Assembly: GCF_003096815.1 (NCBI RefSeq)
Contig: NZ_QENY01000005.1
Location: forward strand, 91,696-155,695
Reading direction: 5' to 3'
DNA from: Hallella colorans
Lineage (GTDB): Bacteria > Bacteroidota > Bacteroidia > Bacteroidales > Bacteroidaceae
DNA: 64,000 nt
Shown here in pieces: positions 36,160 to 45,013 of the stretch (positions are counted from its first letter, which is position 1; each line of letters opens with the position of its first letter). The translations under genes and the position numbers were made by a program. Below the pieces are notes generated by a model, which saw nothing but the letters and a program-made list of their open reading frames with translations, had not been told where the DNA came from and did not search any database.

Positions 36160-37506
36160 TCAGTCCTTTTCCTGATAGAGCATGACCCTGTACCCGGCTT
36201 TCAGATGCACCTTTACGGTTCGCATCTTCTTGGCGATGTACTGGCTCGTGCCTTGTATCAGCCCCTTGCCCAAATCGGAGGCGAGCTGCGCCCCGGCATT
36301 GGTGGAGATGTTGATGCTGCTCCCTAACGAGCCGCCCATGTTGGCGGCGACCTCCCTGACGGCGTTCATCTCCATCGAGTTCGGGATGAAGATACCGGGC
36401 TGTCCGTCCGTGTCATAGACCGCAAGCTCCACCGGGATAATCGTGCCATCGTATTCCAGCGAGGTGACCTCGATGTCGAGCCGCTCACCCTGTATCTTGC
36501 CCGTGCCGACCACCACTGCATTGCGTGGGATTGTTCTGCCCGCCACCGCCATAGGCTCCAGCAGGCGCAACCTTACCGTCTGTCCGTCCGTCACGCTCTG
36601 CGCACCATGCACACATGCCGGGATGGTATTCCGGTCCGATACCTCTGTAGTGCCGACAGCCGTGTTGAACCCCCGGTTGCGCTCCTGCGAGAAGGTGGCG
36701 ACAAACTCCGCGTTGCTCATGGGCTGTGCAAGGGAGGAAACGACTTGGCGGGTCACTTGCCTTACGGGTGTCGCCGTGTTCTTCTTTCCCTTCTGCACGG
36801 TGGAAGGCTCTGCCGCCTGTTCCGGCTTTCCTCCGTTCTGACCGCCCATGTACTTTGCCGCCAGCTCATAGGACTTCTCCATAAGTGCCACCTGTTCGTC
36901 CATAGATGAAGTCCTGCCCTTCTCGCTTTCCAGTTCCGACTCCAGCGAGGCGATGCGCTCCAACAGCTCATCCATCTCGGCATTGTCGTTCTTCGGCTGT
37001 TCGTAGAAGTTGCCGAGGGTGGCGTTCAGGTCACGGTAGGCGGCTGCGGAGGATTGGATGGTCTGCGGCGTGGCGGGCTGTGCCTTTTCCTCTTTGCCGC
37101 CCGGATTGGCGAGGTCGAAGTCCGTCCCGTCCTCCGTTCCAGCTATCTCGCGGTCGAACATGTCGCCCAGCTGCCCGATGGCACGGTTGCGGCTCTCCAG
37201 ACGCTCTTCCATCTCCCCATGCTCGTAGGCTTTCAACTTGTCGCCGATAATCTGCCGGTTCGCCTTGTCCGCGTCGGGCATCTCGGTGTTGTATCCGTCT
37301 GTTCCCGGCTGTTGCTCCTTGCCGGAGGACGGGGCGAATATCAGCCACATCGCCCCGATGAACACCAGCACCATAGCGGGCAGGACTATCATCTTCTGCC
37401 GTTTCAGCCGCTGCGCCTCGGTCAGCGGTTCGCGCCCCTTTTTCGGCTTTCCCGTGTCGGGAGCGGCTTTGTTCTCTTTCGTCGGTTCATTCTTCGTCTG
37501 TTCCAT
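36160..37506 (-). CDS. traM: Conjugal transfer protein TraM (VirB10-like)
   Basis: 448 residues. A positively charged N-terminus is followed by one membrane helix (about 37-58, MIVLPAMVLVFIGAMWLIF), a coiled coil (about 176-208), a Pro/Ala-rich linker and a C-terminal domain with RLRLLEPMAVAGRTIPRNAV and SLEYDGTIIPVELAVYDTDG. This is the domain order of VirB10 proteins, which span the periplasm and gate the outer channel. It overlaps traL by 20 bp. The C-terminal motif GSSINISTNAGAQLASDLGK is well conserved in the family. Confidence 0.9.
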   Translation of the reverse strand: MEQTKNEPTKENKAAPDTGKPKKGREPLTEAQRLKRQKMIVLPAMVLVFIGAMWLIFAPSSGKEQQPGTDGYNTEMPDADKANRQIIGDKLKAYEHGEMEERLESRNRAIGQLGDMFDREIAGTEDGTDFDLANPGGKEEKAQPATPQTIQSSAAAYRDLNATLGNFYEQPKNDNAEMDELLERIASLESELESEKGRTSSMDEQVALMEKSYELAAKYMGGQNGGKPEQAAEPSTVQKGKKNTATPVRQVTRQVVSSLAQPMSNAEFVATFSQERNRGFNTAVGTTEVSDRNTIPACVHGAQSVTDGQTVRLRLLEPMAVAGRTIPRNAVVVGTGKIQGERLDIEVTSLEYDGTIIPVELAVYDTDGQPGIFIPNSMEMNAVREVAANMGGSLGSSINISTNAGAQLASDLGKGLIQGTSQYIAKKMRTVKVHLKAGYRVMLYQEKD

Positions 37507-37807
37507 ATAAATAAGGTGTTAAGTGATTGTCAGTTTCCACCGGGGTCGGCAGTTCCACCCGTCCGGCGTGTCCCGTTTCCATGCGTAAGCCGTCGTTCCT
37601 GCCGATGTCATAGACGGCTCTGCCGAAGGTGTAGAGGGCAAGCACCGCGAAGGCGGCGAGCATCCCCAGTACGATGCGGCGGCGTGTTTCCGGCGGCAAA
37701 CCGTCCAGATACCCTTTGAGCCTTGCCACCAGCCGTTTCCGTTTGTCGTGGAGCTTCCAGTACACGCCCCACATTGTTTTTCTGATACTTTTTACTTTCC
37801 GTTTCAT
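37487..37807 (-). CDS. traL: Conjugal transfer protein TraL (DUF3989)
   Basis: 106 residues with a very basic N-terminus (KRKVKSIRKTMWGVYWKLHD) and one transmembrane helix (about 44-64, IVLGMLAAFAVLALYTFGRA), then a short periplasmic tail. It fits DUF3989, the TraL family of these elements. Probably a small inner-membrane part of the channel. It sits between traK (6 bp gap) and traM (20 bp overlap). Confidence 0.85.
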   Translation of the reverse strand: MKRKVKSIRKTMWGVYWKLHDKRKRLVARLKGYLDGLPPETRRRIVLGMLAAFAVLALYTFGRAVYDIGRNDGLRMETGHAGRVELPTPVETDNHLTPYLYGTDEE

Positions 37808-37813
37808 AATCCG

Positions 37814-38437
37814 TTACCGTTTGATAGTCTGTAAATCCTTATTCTCGATGATGGTGAAACCCTCGATGGTGAAGCCGTTGGGATTGTCGTCCGACCGTGA
37901 TGCGTTCAGCAGGCGGCAGGTGGTCACGAGGCTGCGCTCGGTGACGTTGCTTTGCCGGATGATTTTCTGCGTGGCGTAGGTCACGGCTCGGTAGGGATAG
38001 GCGTTGAAGTCACACACCACGCTGTCCACCTTCAACACTTGGTTGATGTTTCCGGCGATGATGCGGTTGTAGTACCCCTTCTCGGCGAAGTCCGAATAAT
38101 AGTGGTACACGCTCTTGTCTGCCAGCAGCAAGGCACGTTTTACGTTGTGTTCAATCGCGCTTTTTTCAGGTGACAGCGTGAAGAAAAGCTCGTGGAAGCG
38201 GCGCACATGCTCCCGTGCCTCCGCTGGACGGTTCTGCGACAGATCCTGCGACAGCGCAAGCATCAGCGACTTGCCGTTGTCCAACACATAGATTTTCTCC
38301 CGTTGCTTCTCCGCGAAACGGTAGGAGTTCCACACGCTCCACACCGTCACCACGGTGCACAGCGAGAGGAAGACGATACCGAACAGGCGTATCTGCCTGA
38401 ACGATGATTCGATGTTTTTAAGTGACTTAAATTCCAT
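37814..38437 (-). CDS. traK: Conjugal transfer protein TraK (VirB8-like)
   Basis: 207 residues. One transmembrane helix (about 18-38, IRLFGIVFLSLCTVVTVWSV) is followed by a periplasmic domain with KSVYHYYSDFAEKGYYNRII and SVVCDFNAYPYRAVTYATQK, ending in a short strand region. This is the TraK family of Bacteroides elements and has the size and shape of VirB8 assembly factors. It lies between traJ and traL on the same transcript. Confidence 0.9.
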   Translation of the reverse strand: MEFKSLKNIESSFRQIRLFGIVFLSLCTVVTVWSVWNSYRFAEKQREKIYVLDNGKSLMLALSQDLSQNRPAEAREHVRRFHELFFTLSPEKSAIEHNVKRALLLADKSVYHYYSDFAEKGYYNRIIAGNINQVLKVDSVVCDFNAYPYRAVTYATQKIIRQSNVTERSLVTTCRLLNASRSDDNPNGFTIEGFTIIENKDLQTIKR

Positions 38438-38468
38438 TGTTGTTTATTCGTTTTTAATTGTCAGTTGA

Positions 38469-39473
38469 TTATTTCAGCAGTTTCCCGGCACGTCCGACCA
38501 CGTTTCCTGCGGCTGCACCCGCCACGCTGCCCGCCATGCTTCCGGCTCGTCCCGCCATCTGGTTCACGTTGCGACCGTAACCGCCCATGCCTCCGGCTTG
38601 GATAATCCAGCCGGCAACGGTGGGAATGGTGAAGTATCCGATGATGCCGATGCAGAGGAACACGATATACACCCCGTCGCTCGAATCCAGCGAGAAGTTC
38701 GGGTCTGCCTGCATCCGCTCGATGTCGCTTTGCAGCATCAGCACCTGTATCTTCGCCAGTATGGTGCTGAACATGTCCGACACCGGAAGCCACAGATAGA
38801 CCTGTATGTAGCGGCATATCCACTGCGTGAGCGTGCTTTGGAAACCGTCCCATACCGACAGGGCGAAGGCTATCGGACCGAGTATCGCCAGCACCACGAG
38901 AAAGAAGGTGCGGACGGTGTCTATCACGAGGGCGGCGGCTTGGAACAGCAGTTCCAGTATCTCGCGGAAGAAGTCGCGGATACTCTTCTTCATGTTGTAC
39001 ATTCCCCGGTCGATATACATTCCCGCCATCGTCACCATGTCGGAGGGCGACCAGCCGAGTTCCTCCAGTTGCTTGTCAAATTCCTCGTTGGACACGAGGT
39101 AGGCGGTTTCGGGGTTGCGTACCATCGCCTCGTATTCCAGCTTGTCCTTCTGCTCCCGGTATCGGTTCATGTCCAGCGTTTCCGCCTCCAGCATCTTTGC
39201 CGTGCCCTGTACGACGGGTGAGAGGATGCTGTTTATCGTGCCCAGCACCACAGTCGGGAAGAACATGATGCACAGACCGATGGCAAAAGGACGGAGCATC
39301 GGGAATACGTCTATCGGTTCGGCTCTCGCCAGCGACTGCCATACCCGGTAGGCGACGTAGAACAGCGCACCCAGCCCGGCGATGCCTTTCGCCACACCCG
39401 CCATGTCCCCACATAGCGGCATCATCTGCTCATAAAGTGAGCGTAAAATCTGATGAAGGTTATCGAACTCCAT
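38469..39473 (-). CDS. traJ: Conjugal transfer protein TraJ (VirB6/TrbL-like)
   Basis: 334 residues with several membrane helices (about 22-42, 64-85, 186-206, 263-285), including GLCIMFFPTVVLGTINSILS and LVIDTVRTFFLVVLAILGPI. It ends in a Gly/Ala-rich tail (MAGRAGSMAGSVAGAAAGNV). Polytopic inner-membrane protein of the type IV secretion system, the likely counterpart of VirB6/TrbL. It starts 4 bp before the traI stop region on the same operon. Confidence 0.9.
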   Translation of the reverse strand: MEFDNLHQILRSLYEQMMPLCGDMAGVAKGIAGLGALFYVAYRVWQSLARAEPIDVFPMLRPFAIGLCIMFFPTVVLGTINSILSPVVQGTAKMLEAETLDMNRYREQKDKLEYEAMVRNPETAYLVSNEEFDKQLEELGWSPSDMVTMAGMYIDRGMYNMKKSIRDFFREILELLFQAAALVIDTVRTFFLVVLAILGPIAFALSVWDGFQSTLTQWICRYIQVYLWLPVSDMFSTILAKIQVLMLQSDIERMQADPNFSLDSSDGVYIVFLCIGIIGYFTIPTVAGWIIQAGGMGGYGRNVNQMAGRAGSMAGSVAGAAAGNVVGRAGKLLK

Positions 39474-39477
39474 AGGC

Positions 39478-40107
39478 TTACCAGTATCTTTCGTTCATGT
39501 TCCCGTACAGCCCCATGATGCGGTCGAGGTCGTTCTTTTTCTTCGCACGCAGATAACTCACGGAGATGTTCTTGTTGGTGTAATAGCTCACAAGGTTGCG
39601 GTAACGCTTCATTTTGGAGTAGCAGCGTTCCACCACGTCCATGCGCTCCTTGTCGGTCATGGAGAGCGTGGTGATGTTCACCACATTCTTCAGTTCCGTC
39701 AATACTTCGTTGCTCTCTTCCAGCAGTTTCGTGTAACCGAAAGCGATTGCCGACAGCTCTTCTGGTCTGAAATTTCCATCACGGAGCATCCTTTGGAAAC
39801 TGTTTACATAAATGTCGGTGATGTCGCCTACCATCAGGATGGTCTGCTGCACCTTGCGGGCGTCCTTGACGAGATTGTTCACCGATTTGAGGGCATCGTA
39901 ATACTTTTTGCCCTGCTGATAGATTTTCACCGTTTCCTGAAAGTTGCTCACCATGTTCGTGGCAGTCTTGGAGGTATGGATGATGTTTTTGGAGGCATTG
40001 ATGATACCCTGCGCCAGATTGCCCGGATCGCTTACGACCCACTGTGCGCTTGCCCTGCCTGCGAAAAGCAGGCACAGGCAGATAATCATTGTTATTCTTG
40101 TTCTCAT
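39478..40107 (-). CDS. traI: Conjugal transfer protein TraI (DUF4141)
   Basis: 209 residues from MRTRITMIICLCLLFAGRAS at 40,107; longer in-frame starts overlap traH in a different frame and are not credible. A signal peptide (cleavage after GRASA) precedes a largely helical protein (SDPGNLAQGIINASKNIIHT, FRPEELSAIAFGYTKLLEES), similar to VirB5/TrbJ-type periplasmic subunits. DUF4141 is the TraI family of CTnDOT. The leader AACCACTAAAATCCAAAGTA precedes its ATG. Confidence 0.9.
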   Translation of the reverse strand: MRTRITMIICLCLLFAGRASAQWVVSDPGNLAQGIINASKNIIHTSKTATNMVSNFQETVKIYQQGKKYYDALKSVNNLVKDARKVQQTILMVGDITDIYVNSFQRMLRDGNFRPEELSAIAFGYTKLLEESNEVLTELKNVVNITTLSMTDKERMDVVERCYSKMKRYRNLVSYYTNKNISVSYLRAKKKNDLDRIMGLYGNMNERYW

Positions 40108-40130
40108 GTTACTTTGGATTTTAGTGGTTG

Positions 40131-40517
40131 TTATTCTTCTGTCGGGTGTCCCGGCTGCGGTTTCACCCGCACATAGTCGCCGCCCGGCGAGAAGGTCAGC
40201 ACGTCCGTTGCCTCGTTGTAGGACACGTCGATGCGGAAGCCGGTGTTCATGAACAGGTTGTCGTTTTCCTCCTGCAAGAGATAGGTTTCCGGTTTCAGCT
40301 TGCGGCGCAGACCGCTCCGGCGGAACACCGTCACCTTGTAGGCTTCGCCCTCCTTGTAGATAAGCACATCGGGCTTCCCCTCCACGCTCTCCCAGTTCCC
40401 GCACAGCATATCACGGCGGTTATCGACCACATCGCAGGATTGCAGCATCATGACCGCCAATCCGATCAGGCACTTGCTGACTTGCAGCATTTTAACTTTT
40501 GATAAATTCATACGCAT
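40131..40517 (-). CDS. traH: Conjugal transfer protein TraH (DUF3876), lipoprotein
   Basis: 128 residues. A lipoprotein signal with MMLQSC (cysteine at about residue 28) precedes a small beta-strand domain (DMLCGNWESVEGKPDVLIYK, FRIDVSYNEATDVLTFSPGG). It fits DUF3876, named TraH in CTnDOT. Probably an outer-membrane or periplasmic lipoprotein of the channel. It lies between traG (28 bp) and traI (23 bp). Confidence 0.85.
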   Translation of the reverse strand: MRMNLSKVKMLQVSKCLIGLAVMMLQSCDVVDNRRDMLCGNWESVEGKPDVLIYKEGEAYKVTVFRRSGLRRKLKPETYLLQEENDNLFMNTGFRIDVSYNEATDVLTFSPGGDYVRVKPQPGHPTEE

Positions 40518-40545
40518 TTCTTGTTTTTAGCTGATGATTAAATGA

Positions 40546-43050
40546 TTAACTTTTGGTTCTCCGCTTCTCGGCAAGTTGCCGGATGGCGGCTTCGATGTCG
40601 CCGCCCAACTTCTCCGCCAGACGGTAAACCTCCACTTTCTCCGTTTCCTCGGTGGTGTACGCCAGATATTCTTCTGCACTGACCTCGGTGGCATAGACCG
40701 CCGATTGTGTGCCACCCAAGCCTATCCACACCTCCTTGTAGAGCCGTGAAGGGTTGTTCGCCATGTTGATGGAGAGTATCTGCCCTTTCTCCTTTTCCGT
40801 CAGTCCGAGCAACGCCTGTATCTGGTCGAACTTGTTCATGTACTTGCGCTGGTCGAGAAGTATCTTGCAGTCGGAGTTGTTGATGATGCTCTCCTTGACC
40901 ACGGGAGAGGAAATGATGTCGTCCACCTCCTGCGTCACCACGATTGCCTCGCCGTAATATTTTCTGACCGTCTTGTACATATAGCGCAGATATTCAGCCA
41001 TGTTCGCTGAAGAGAGAGCCTTCCAAGCCTCTTCCACAATAAGCTGTTTCCGTACCCCTTTTAGTCGCCGCATCTTGTTGATGAAGGCTTCCATGATGAT
41101 GATGGTCACGACGGGGAACAGTTCGCGGTTTTCCTTAATCGAATCTATCTCGAAGACAATGAACCGCTTGCCGAGCAGGTCGATGTTCTCCGTGGAGTTG
41201 AGCAGGAAGTCGTAGCGTCCGCCCCGGTAATACTGCCGCATGGTGGTGAGCATGTTGTCGATGTTGAAGTCGGACTTCTCCACCTTGATGTCACGCTGTG
41301 CCAGTTCCTTGCGGTAGTCGTCACGCATATACTCGTAGAAGGTGTTGAACGACGGCACGATGCTACGGTCGGATTGGATGCGCTCAATATAGGCACTCAC
41401 GGCACTGCCCAGCTCGCCGCTCTCCGTCTTTGTCACCTTGTCGTCCTCCGACTTCCAGAGCGTCAGCAGCAGGGTCTTGATGCTGTCCTTCTTCTCCACG
41501 TCGAAGATGTAATCGTCGGTGTAGAACGGGTTGAACGATATGGGCTTCTCTTCCGTGTAGGTGAAATACACGCCGTCCGCTCCGCCTGTCTTGCGTCGGA
41601 TCATGCCGCACAAGCCCTGATAGGAGTTTCCCGTGTCCACCAATACCACATGTGCGCCTTGCTCATAATATTGGCGCACGAGGTGGTTCATGAAGAAAGA
41701 CTTGCCGCTGCCCGAAGGACCCAGCACGAACTTGTTGCGGTTGGTCGTGATACCCCGCTTCATGGGCAGGTCGGAGATGTCAAGGTGCAGCGGTTTTCCC
41801 GTGAGCCTGTCCACCATCTTGATGCCGAAGGGCGAGAGCGAGTTGCGGTAGTTGGTTTCCTCTGTGAACAGGCACACCGCCTGTTCGATGAAGGTGTGGA
41901 AACTCTCTTCCGCCGGGAAGTCCGCCGCATTGCCGGGTATCGCCGCCCAGTAGAGTGTCGGGCAGTCGATGGTGTTGTGGCGCGGCACGCATTCCATGCT
42001 TGCCAACTGGCTGCCCACGTCGTTCTTGATATGCTTCAGTTCCTCCGCATCGTCGCTCCACGCCATGACGTTGAAGTGTGCCCGTACCGAGGTCAGTCCG
42101 TAGGAATGGGCTTCGTTCAGGTATTGGTCTATCCACTCGCGGTTGATGCTGTTGCTCCTTGAATAGCGAGATAGCGACTGCATGTTACGGGCGGACTTCT
42201 CGAACTTATGCAAGGTTTCCTCACTGTTGTCTATCAGCACATACTGGTTGTAGATATGGTTGCAGGAGAGCAGAAGCCCCACCGGGGAGGCGAATGACAG
42301 TCGGCAGTCACTCCGGTCGGTGGAGAGCTTCTCGTAACGGGTGTCGGTAGCCACCTTGCCCGGCAGGTCTTCCGCGTCGGAGAGGGTGTGCAGACACAGG
42401 CGGTTGTCGCCGATGCGCATCTCCCTTGCCGAAAGCTCGATGTCCTGCAAGGTGGTGTCACCTTCCGACATGAGCGAGAAGTAGCGTTCAATAAGTCCCG
42501 TATTTCCCTCAGTACCCACAATCTCATCGGTGGAGAGGCGGCGCAGCCTGACAAGCCCGCTGTCGTTCATGATGCGCTCGAACTGTTCGCAGGCTTCCAA
42601 GAACTTGGTCGTGGTTTCCCTGTCCAGCTCCTTCGGGATGATATGTCCCCGGCACAGCGTGCTGAAATTGCTCTGCATCCGGTTACGCTCCTTTGTTGTC
42701 TTGGTCAGGTAGAGGTAGCAGGTGTGTTTCAGGTACGGACGCTCGTTGAAGTGACGCTCGAAAGAGCGGCTTAAAAAGCTCATGTCGTCCTTCTGAAGCT
42801 CCGGTTTGTAGCGTTCCTTGATGAACCAGTCCTGTTTGTGGACGACGGAGTAGTCCGGCAGCACCTTGATAGCCTTGCACCAGCAACTGTGTATCGCCTC
42901 GTACTCCGCACCCGTCACGGTGTAAAGTTCCGGCAGTTCCACCTCGAAAGCCACCGTGATGTCGGCGTCCTTTGAGATGATGCAGCCATGCTCCACCGCT
43001 AAAAGTGGGAACCTGTTTTCCAGTGTTGTCATTTTCGATGTATTCCTCAT
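40546..43050 (-). CDS. traG: Conjugal transfer ATPase TraG (VirB4-like)
   Basis: About 834 residues from the ATG at 43,050 (MRNTSKMTTLENRFPLLAVE); the frame remains open for 62 more codons inside traF, but the ATGA overlap with the traF stop marks the true start. It drives assembly of the type IV secretion channel. Walker A is FVLGPSGSGKSFFMNHLVRQ (about residue 445), Walker B QLIVEEAWKALSS (about 670), and VTQEVDDIISSPVVKESIIN lies in the C-terminal ATPase half. All ATPase motifs are intact. Confidence 0.93.
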   Translation of the reverse strand: MRNTSKMTTLENRFPLLAVEHGCIISKDADITVAFEVELPELYTVTGAEYEAIHSCWCKAIKVLPDYSVVHKQDWFIKERYKPELQKDDMSFLSRSFERHFNERPYLKHTCYLYLTKTTKERNRMQSNFSTLCRGHIIPKELDRETTTKFLEACEQFERIMNDSGLVRLRRLSTDEIVGTEGNTGLIERYFSLMSEGDTTLQDIELSAREMRIGDNRLCLHTLSDAEDLPGKVATDTRYEKLSTDRSDCRLSFASPVGLLLSCNHIYNQYVLIDNSEETLHKFEKSARNMQSLSRYSRSNSINREWIDQYLNEAHSYGLTSVRAHFNVMAWSDDAEELKHIKNDVGSQLASMECVPRHNTIDCPTLYWAAIPGNAADFPAEESFHTFIEQAVCLFTEETNYRNSLSPFGIKMVDRLTGKPLHLDISDLPMKRGITTNRNKFVLGPSGSGKSFFMNHLVRQYYEQGAHVVLVDTGNSYQGLCGMIRRKTGGADGVYFTYTEEKPISFNPFYTDDYIFDVEKKDSIKTLLLTLWKSEDDKVTKTESGELGSAVSAYIERIQSDRSIVPSFNTFYEYMRDDYRKELAQRDIKVEKSDFNIDNMLTTMRQYYRGGRYDFLLNSTENIDLLGKRFIVFEIDSIKENRELFPVVTIIIMEAFINKMRRLKGVRKQLIVEEAWKALSSANMAEYLRYMYKTVRKYYGEAIVVTQEVDDIISSPVVKESIINNSDCKILLDQRKYMNKFDQIQALLGLTEKEKGQILSINMANNPSRLYKEVWIGLGGTQSAVYATEVSAEEYLAYTTEETEKVEVYRLAEKLGGDIEAAIRQLAEKRRTKS

Positions 43051-43379
43051 TGTCTTTCTTCCTTTCGTTGTCGTTTGAACAGACGGGGTATCCGCCGCCG
43101 GTTGATAAGGTATCGGGGATGGCTCCGTGCCGCTCCTAATTTCATCAGCCCGTGTTCGCCGTACCGGGCGTTCAGCGCGAAGGTCTGCCATACAAGGAGG
43201 GAGGACGATGCCGCGCCGAAGCCGATACATATCCACTGGTCGATACCGACCATGTAGAGGATGACGAACAGGACGAAGAGAGCCAGCAGACCTCCGCAGA
43301 AGATGAAGAGGTACTGTGCCTTCAAGCCCTTGAACTCTACCGGACGGCCGATACCCTTGTTGATTGGGTATTCAGCCAT
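43047..43379 (-). CDS. traF: Conjugal transfer protein TraF (DUF4133, VirB3-like)
   Basis: 110 residues with two adjacent membrane helices (about 26-46 and 52-70, YLFIFCGGLLALFVLFVILY, WICIGFGAASSSLLVWQTFA) and a basic C-terminus (RYLINRRRIPRLFKRQRKEE). This is the TraF/DUF4133 family and has the size and topology of VirB3. It overlaps traG by the shared ATGA and follows traE by 10 bp. Confidence 0.88.
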   Translation of the reverse strand: MAEYPINKGIGRPVEFKGLKAQYLFIFCGGLLALFVLFVILYMVGIDQWICIGFGAASSSLLVWQTFALNARYGEHGLMKLGAARSHPRYLINRRRIPRLFKRQRKEERQ

Positions 43380-43389
43380 ACATTATTTA

Positions 43390-43707
43390 TTAAAGGAAGA
43401 ATGAGCGCAGGATGGTGGCGGCAACAATCAGGAAGATGCACGCGCCGAACCACGAGGCGGCTGTCTTGCTGGTGTCGGGGTCGCCCGATGAAAACTTGCC
43501 GTACACTTTTACGCCCCCGATAAGCCCGACGACTGCACCGATGGCGTATATCAGTTTAGTTCCGGGGTCGAAATAAGAACTCACCATAGAGGTGGCTTCG
43601 TTGATGCCCGCGATGCCGTTTCCCTGCGCGAAAGCGGAGGCGGTTGCGGCGATGACAAGTGCCGCGGAGAGGATTGCTTTTCTGTTTTTCAAGATGTTCT
43701 TGTTCAT
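43390..43707 (-). CDS. traE: Conjugal transfer protein TraE (DUF4134, VirB2-like)
   Basis: 105 residues: a signal peptide (cleavage after TASAFA, about residue 27) and two membrane helices (IYAIGAVVGLIGGVKVYGKF, GACIFLIVAATILRSFFL). DUF4134 is TraE of CTnDOT, with the layout of VirB2-type pilin precursors, so it may be the pilus or channel subunit. A 201 bp gap separates it from traD; it holds a degraded copy of the CCACTAAAA leader (around 43,775-43,795) and no gene. Confidence 0.85.
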   Translation of the reverse strand: MNKNILKNRKAILSAALVIAATASAFAQGNGIAGINEATSMVSSYFDPGTKLIYAIGAVVGLIGGVKVYGKFSSGDPDTSKTAASWFGACIFLIVAATILRSFFL

Positions 43708-43908
43708 AAACTGTTCTTGTTTTTTGCCGTCAAAAGGGTGGATGGTCCTTTGTCGGGCGGTTGATACTTTGTTTCTTTACTTTGGTTTTAGTGGATGCCC
43801 GTTTGTTTCCACGGACGTGGGCGTGTCCGTTGCGGATAGGGATGCGCCTTGCGTTTCCTCGCCGCGTGGGTTGATGTCATTCTTTCATGTTCATTTCTTT
43901 TATTGTTG

Positions 43909-44637
43909 TCATACATAGTTGCGAATGTCGAACTCCTCGATGTTGTCCGGCACGACGAACTCCTTTTCAGGTTTCTTCAGCCGAATCTCGATAAGCCCCT
44001 TGATGCGGATGCCTATCTCCGAAGAGCCTTCCATCATTTTCTCGTACAACTCCGTGCCCTCCATGTCGGTGAACACCTTCGCCGCCTTTTCACGTTCCGC
44101 CTGTGTCGCGTCCGGGTTCTTGGCGGTCTTGCAGGCGTCGTCAATCTCGTCAAAGCTGCTGCCCGAAGCCCGTGGCGTGTCCGAGGCGTCCTCTTCCGGT
44201 TCGTCGTCCCCGTATCCCAGTTCCTCCGGCGGTATGCTCGTGAAGGTCTCATCGAGTTTTTCCTCCGGAACTTGTGCCGGGCGGGATGCGTTTCCCGTTT
44301 TTCCGTCGTCAAAAGTAGCCTCTTCCTCCGACAGCTCAATGCCTTTTTCCATAGTGGCGGCTTCTTGCGTCGGTATGGCAGCGGTTGTCCGGGTGGATGC
44401 CATCCTGAAACGGCTCTTGCCGATGATGTCCGCCTTTTCCGCAGGGACTTCCTCGTGTGCCGCTATGCGTTTAGCCTCATTCCCGTCCAGTGACCGCCAT
44501 AATCCGACAATGCCCTTGAAGAAGCGGACAATCCGCGTGTCCATGATGCGCTCGTAAAGGAGCAGGAACAGGAACCAGAGGTTGCAGCCGACCGATACCG
44601 CCAGCAGAATGTCTGTCATGCTGATTGTGTAATTCAT
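43909..44637 (-). CDS. traD: Conjugal transfer protein TraD
   Basis: 242 residues from MNYTISMTDILLAVSVGCNL at 44,637. One N-terminal membrane helix (about 7-28) is followed by a very acidic middle part (EEATFDDGKTGNASRPAQVP, GYGDDEPEEDASDTPRASGS) and a helical C-terminus (MEGTELYEKMMEGSSEIGIR) that ends in the conserved FVVPDNIEEFDI region. It corresponds to TraD of CTnDOT, of unknown biochemical role. It lies 16 bp after traC. Confidence 0.8.
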   Translation of the reverse strand: MNYTISMTDILLAVSVGCNLWFLFLLLYERIMDTRIVRFFKGIVGLWRSLDGNEAKRIAAHEEVPAEKADIIGKSRFRMASTRTTAAIPTQEAATMEKGIELSEEEATFDDGKTGNASRPAQVPEEKLDETFTSIPPEELGYGDDEPEEDASDTPRASGSSFDEIDDACKTAKNPDATQAEREKAAKVFTDMEGTELYEKMMEGSSEIGIRIKGLIEIRLKKPEKEFVVPDNIEEFDIRNYV

Positions 44638-44653
44638 ATCCTTCCGTTTTTGG

Positions 44654-45013
44654 TTAGAATACTGAATTATAATTTCGGGCATAAAGGCTCTTTATCGCAT
44701 CCTCGCACTGGTTGAAGTGATGCGTCAGCACATGGTCGATGTAAGCGGACAGCATAAGCCGGTCATGCCCGATTACACGGGTGATACACATGATACGCTC
44801 GTGGTACTCCGGGCGCACATACGCCATCTTCCCCTCACGTGCCTTTACTTCCGAGTCACGGATGAACAGACGTTCATAGTCCTTCTCGCAGCATTTGCCG
44901 CTTACCGGGACAGGCGACAGGATTTCCACACTCGCCTGCACTTGGGCAAACATACCTCCGCAGTCTTGCTGTGGTCTTTTTTCATTCGGTGTCATTTCTT
45001 TTTCCATTTTCAA
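44654..45013 (-). CDS. traC: Conjugal transfer protein TraC (DUF3408)
   Basis: 119 residues. The C-terminal half (YVRPEYHERIMCITRVIGHD, LMLSAYIDHVLTHHFNQCED) fits DUF3408, a ribbon-helix-helix-like family. The same fold occurs in TraB, the gene just upstream, and the two look like tandem paralogues. Likely a DNA-binding accessory of the relaxosome or ParA-like TraA. It overlaps traB by 4 bp. Confidence 0.85.
   Translation of the reverse strand: MKMEKEMTPNEKRPQQDCGGMFAQVQASVEILSPVPVSGKCCEKDYERLFIRDSEVKAREGKMAYVRPEYHERIMCITRVIGHDRLMLSAYIDHVLTHHFNQCEDAIKSLYARNYNSVF

Noticed and set aside
40546..43236. 896-residue version of TraG with a 62-residue N-terminal extension
   Set aside because: The extension lies inside traF in another frame, is Arg/Pro-rich without domain, and the ATGA overlap at 43,047-43,050 gives a normal TraG start.
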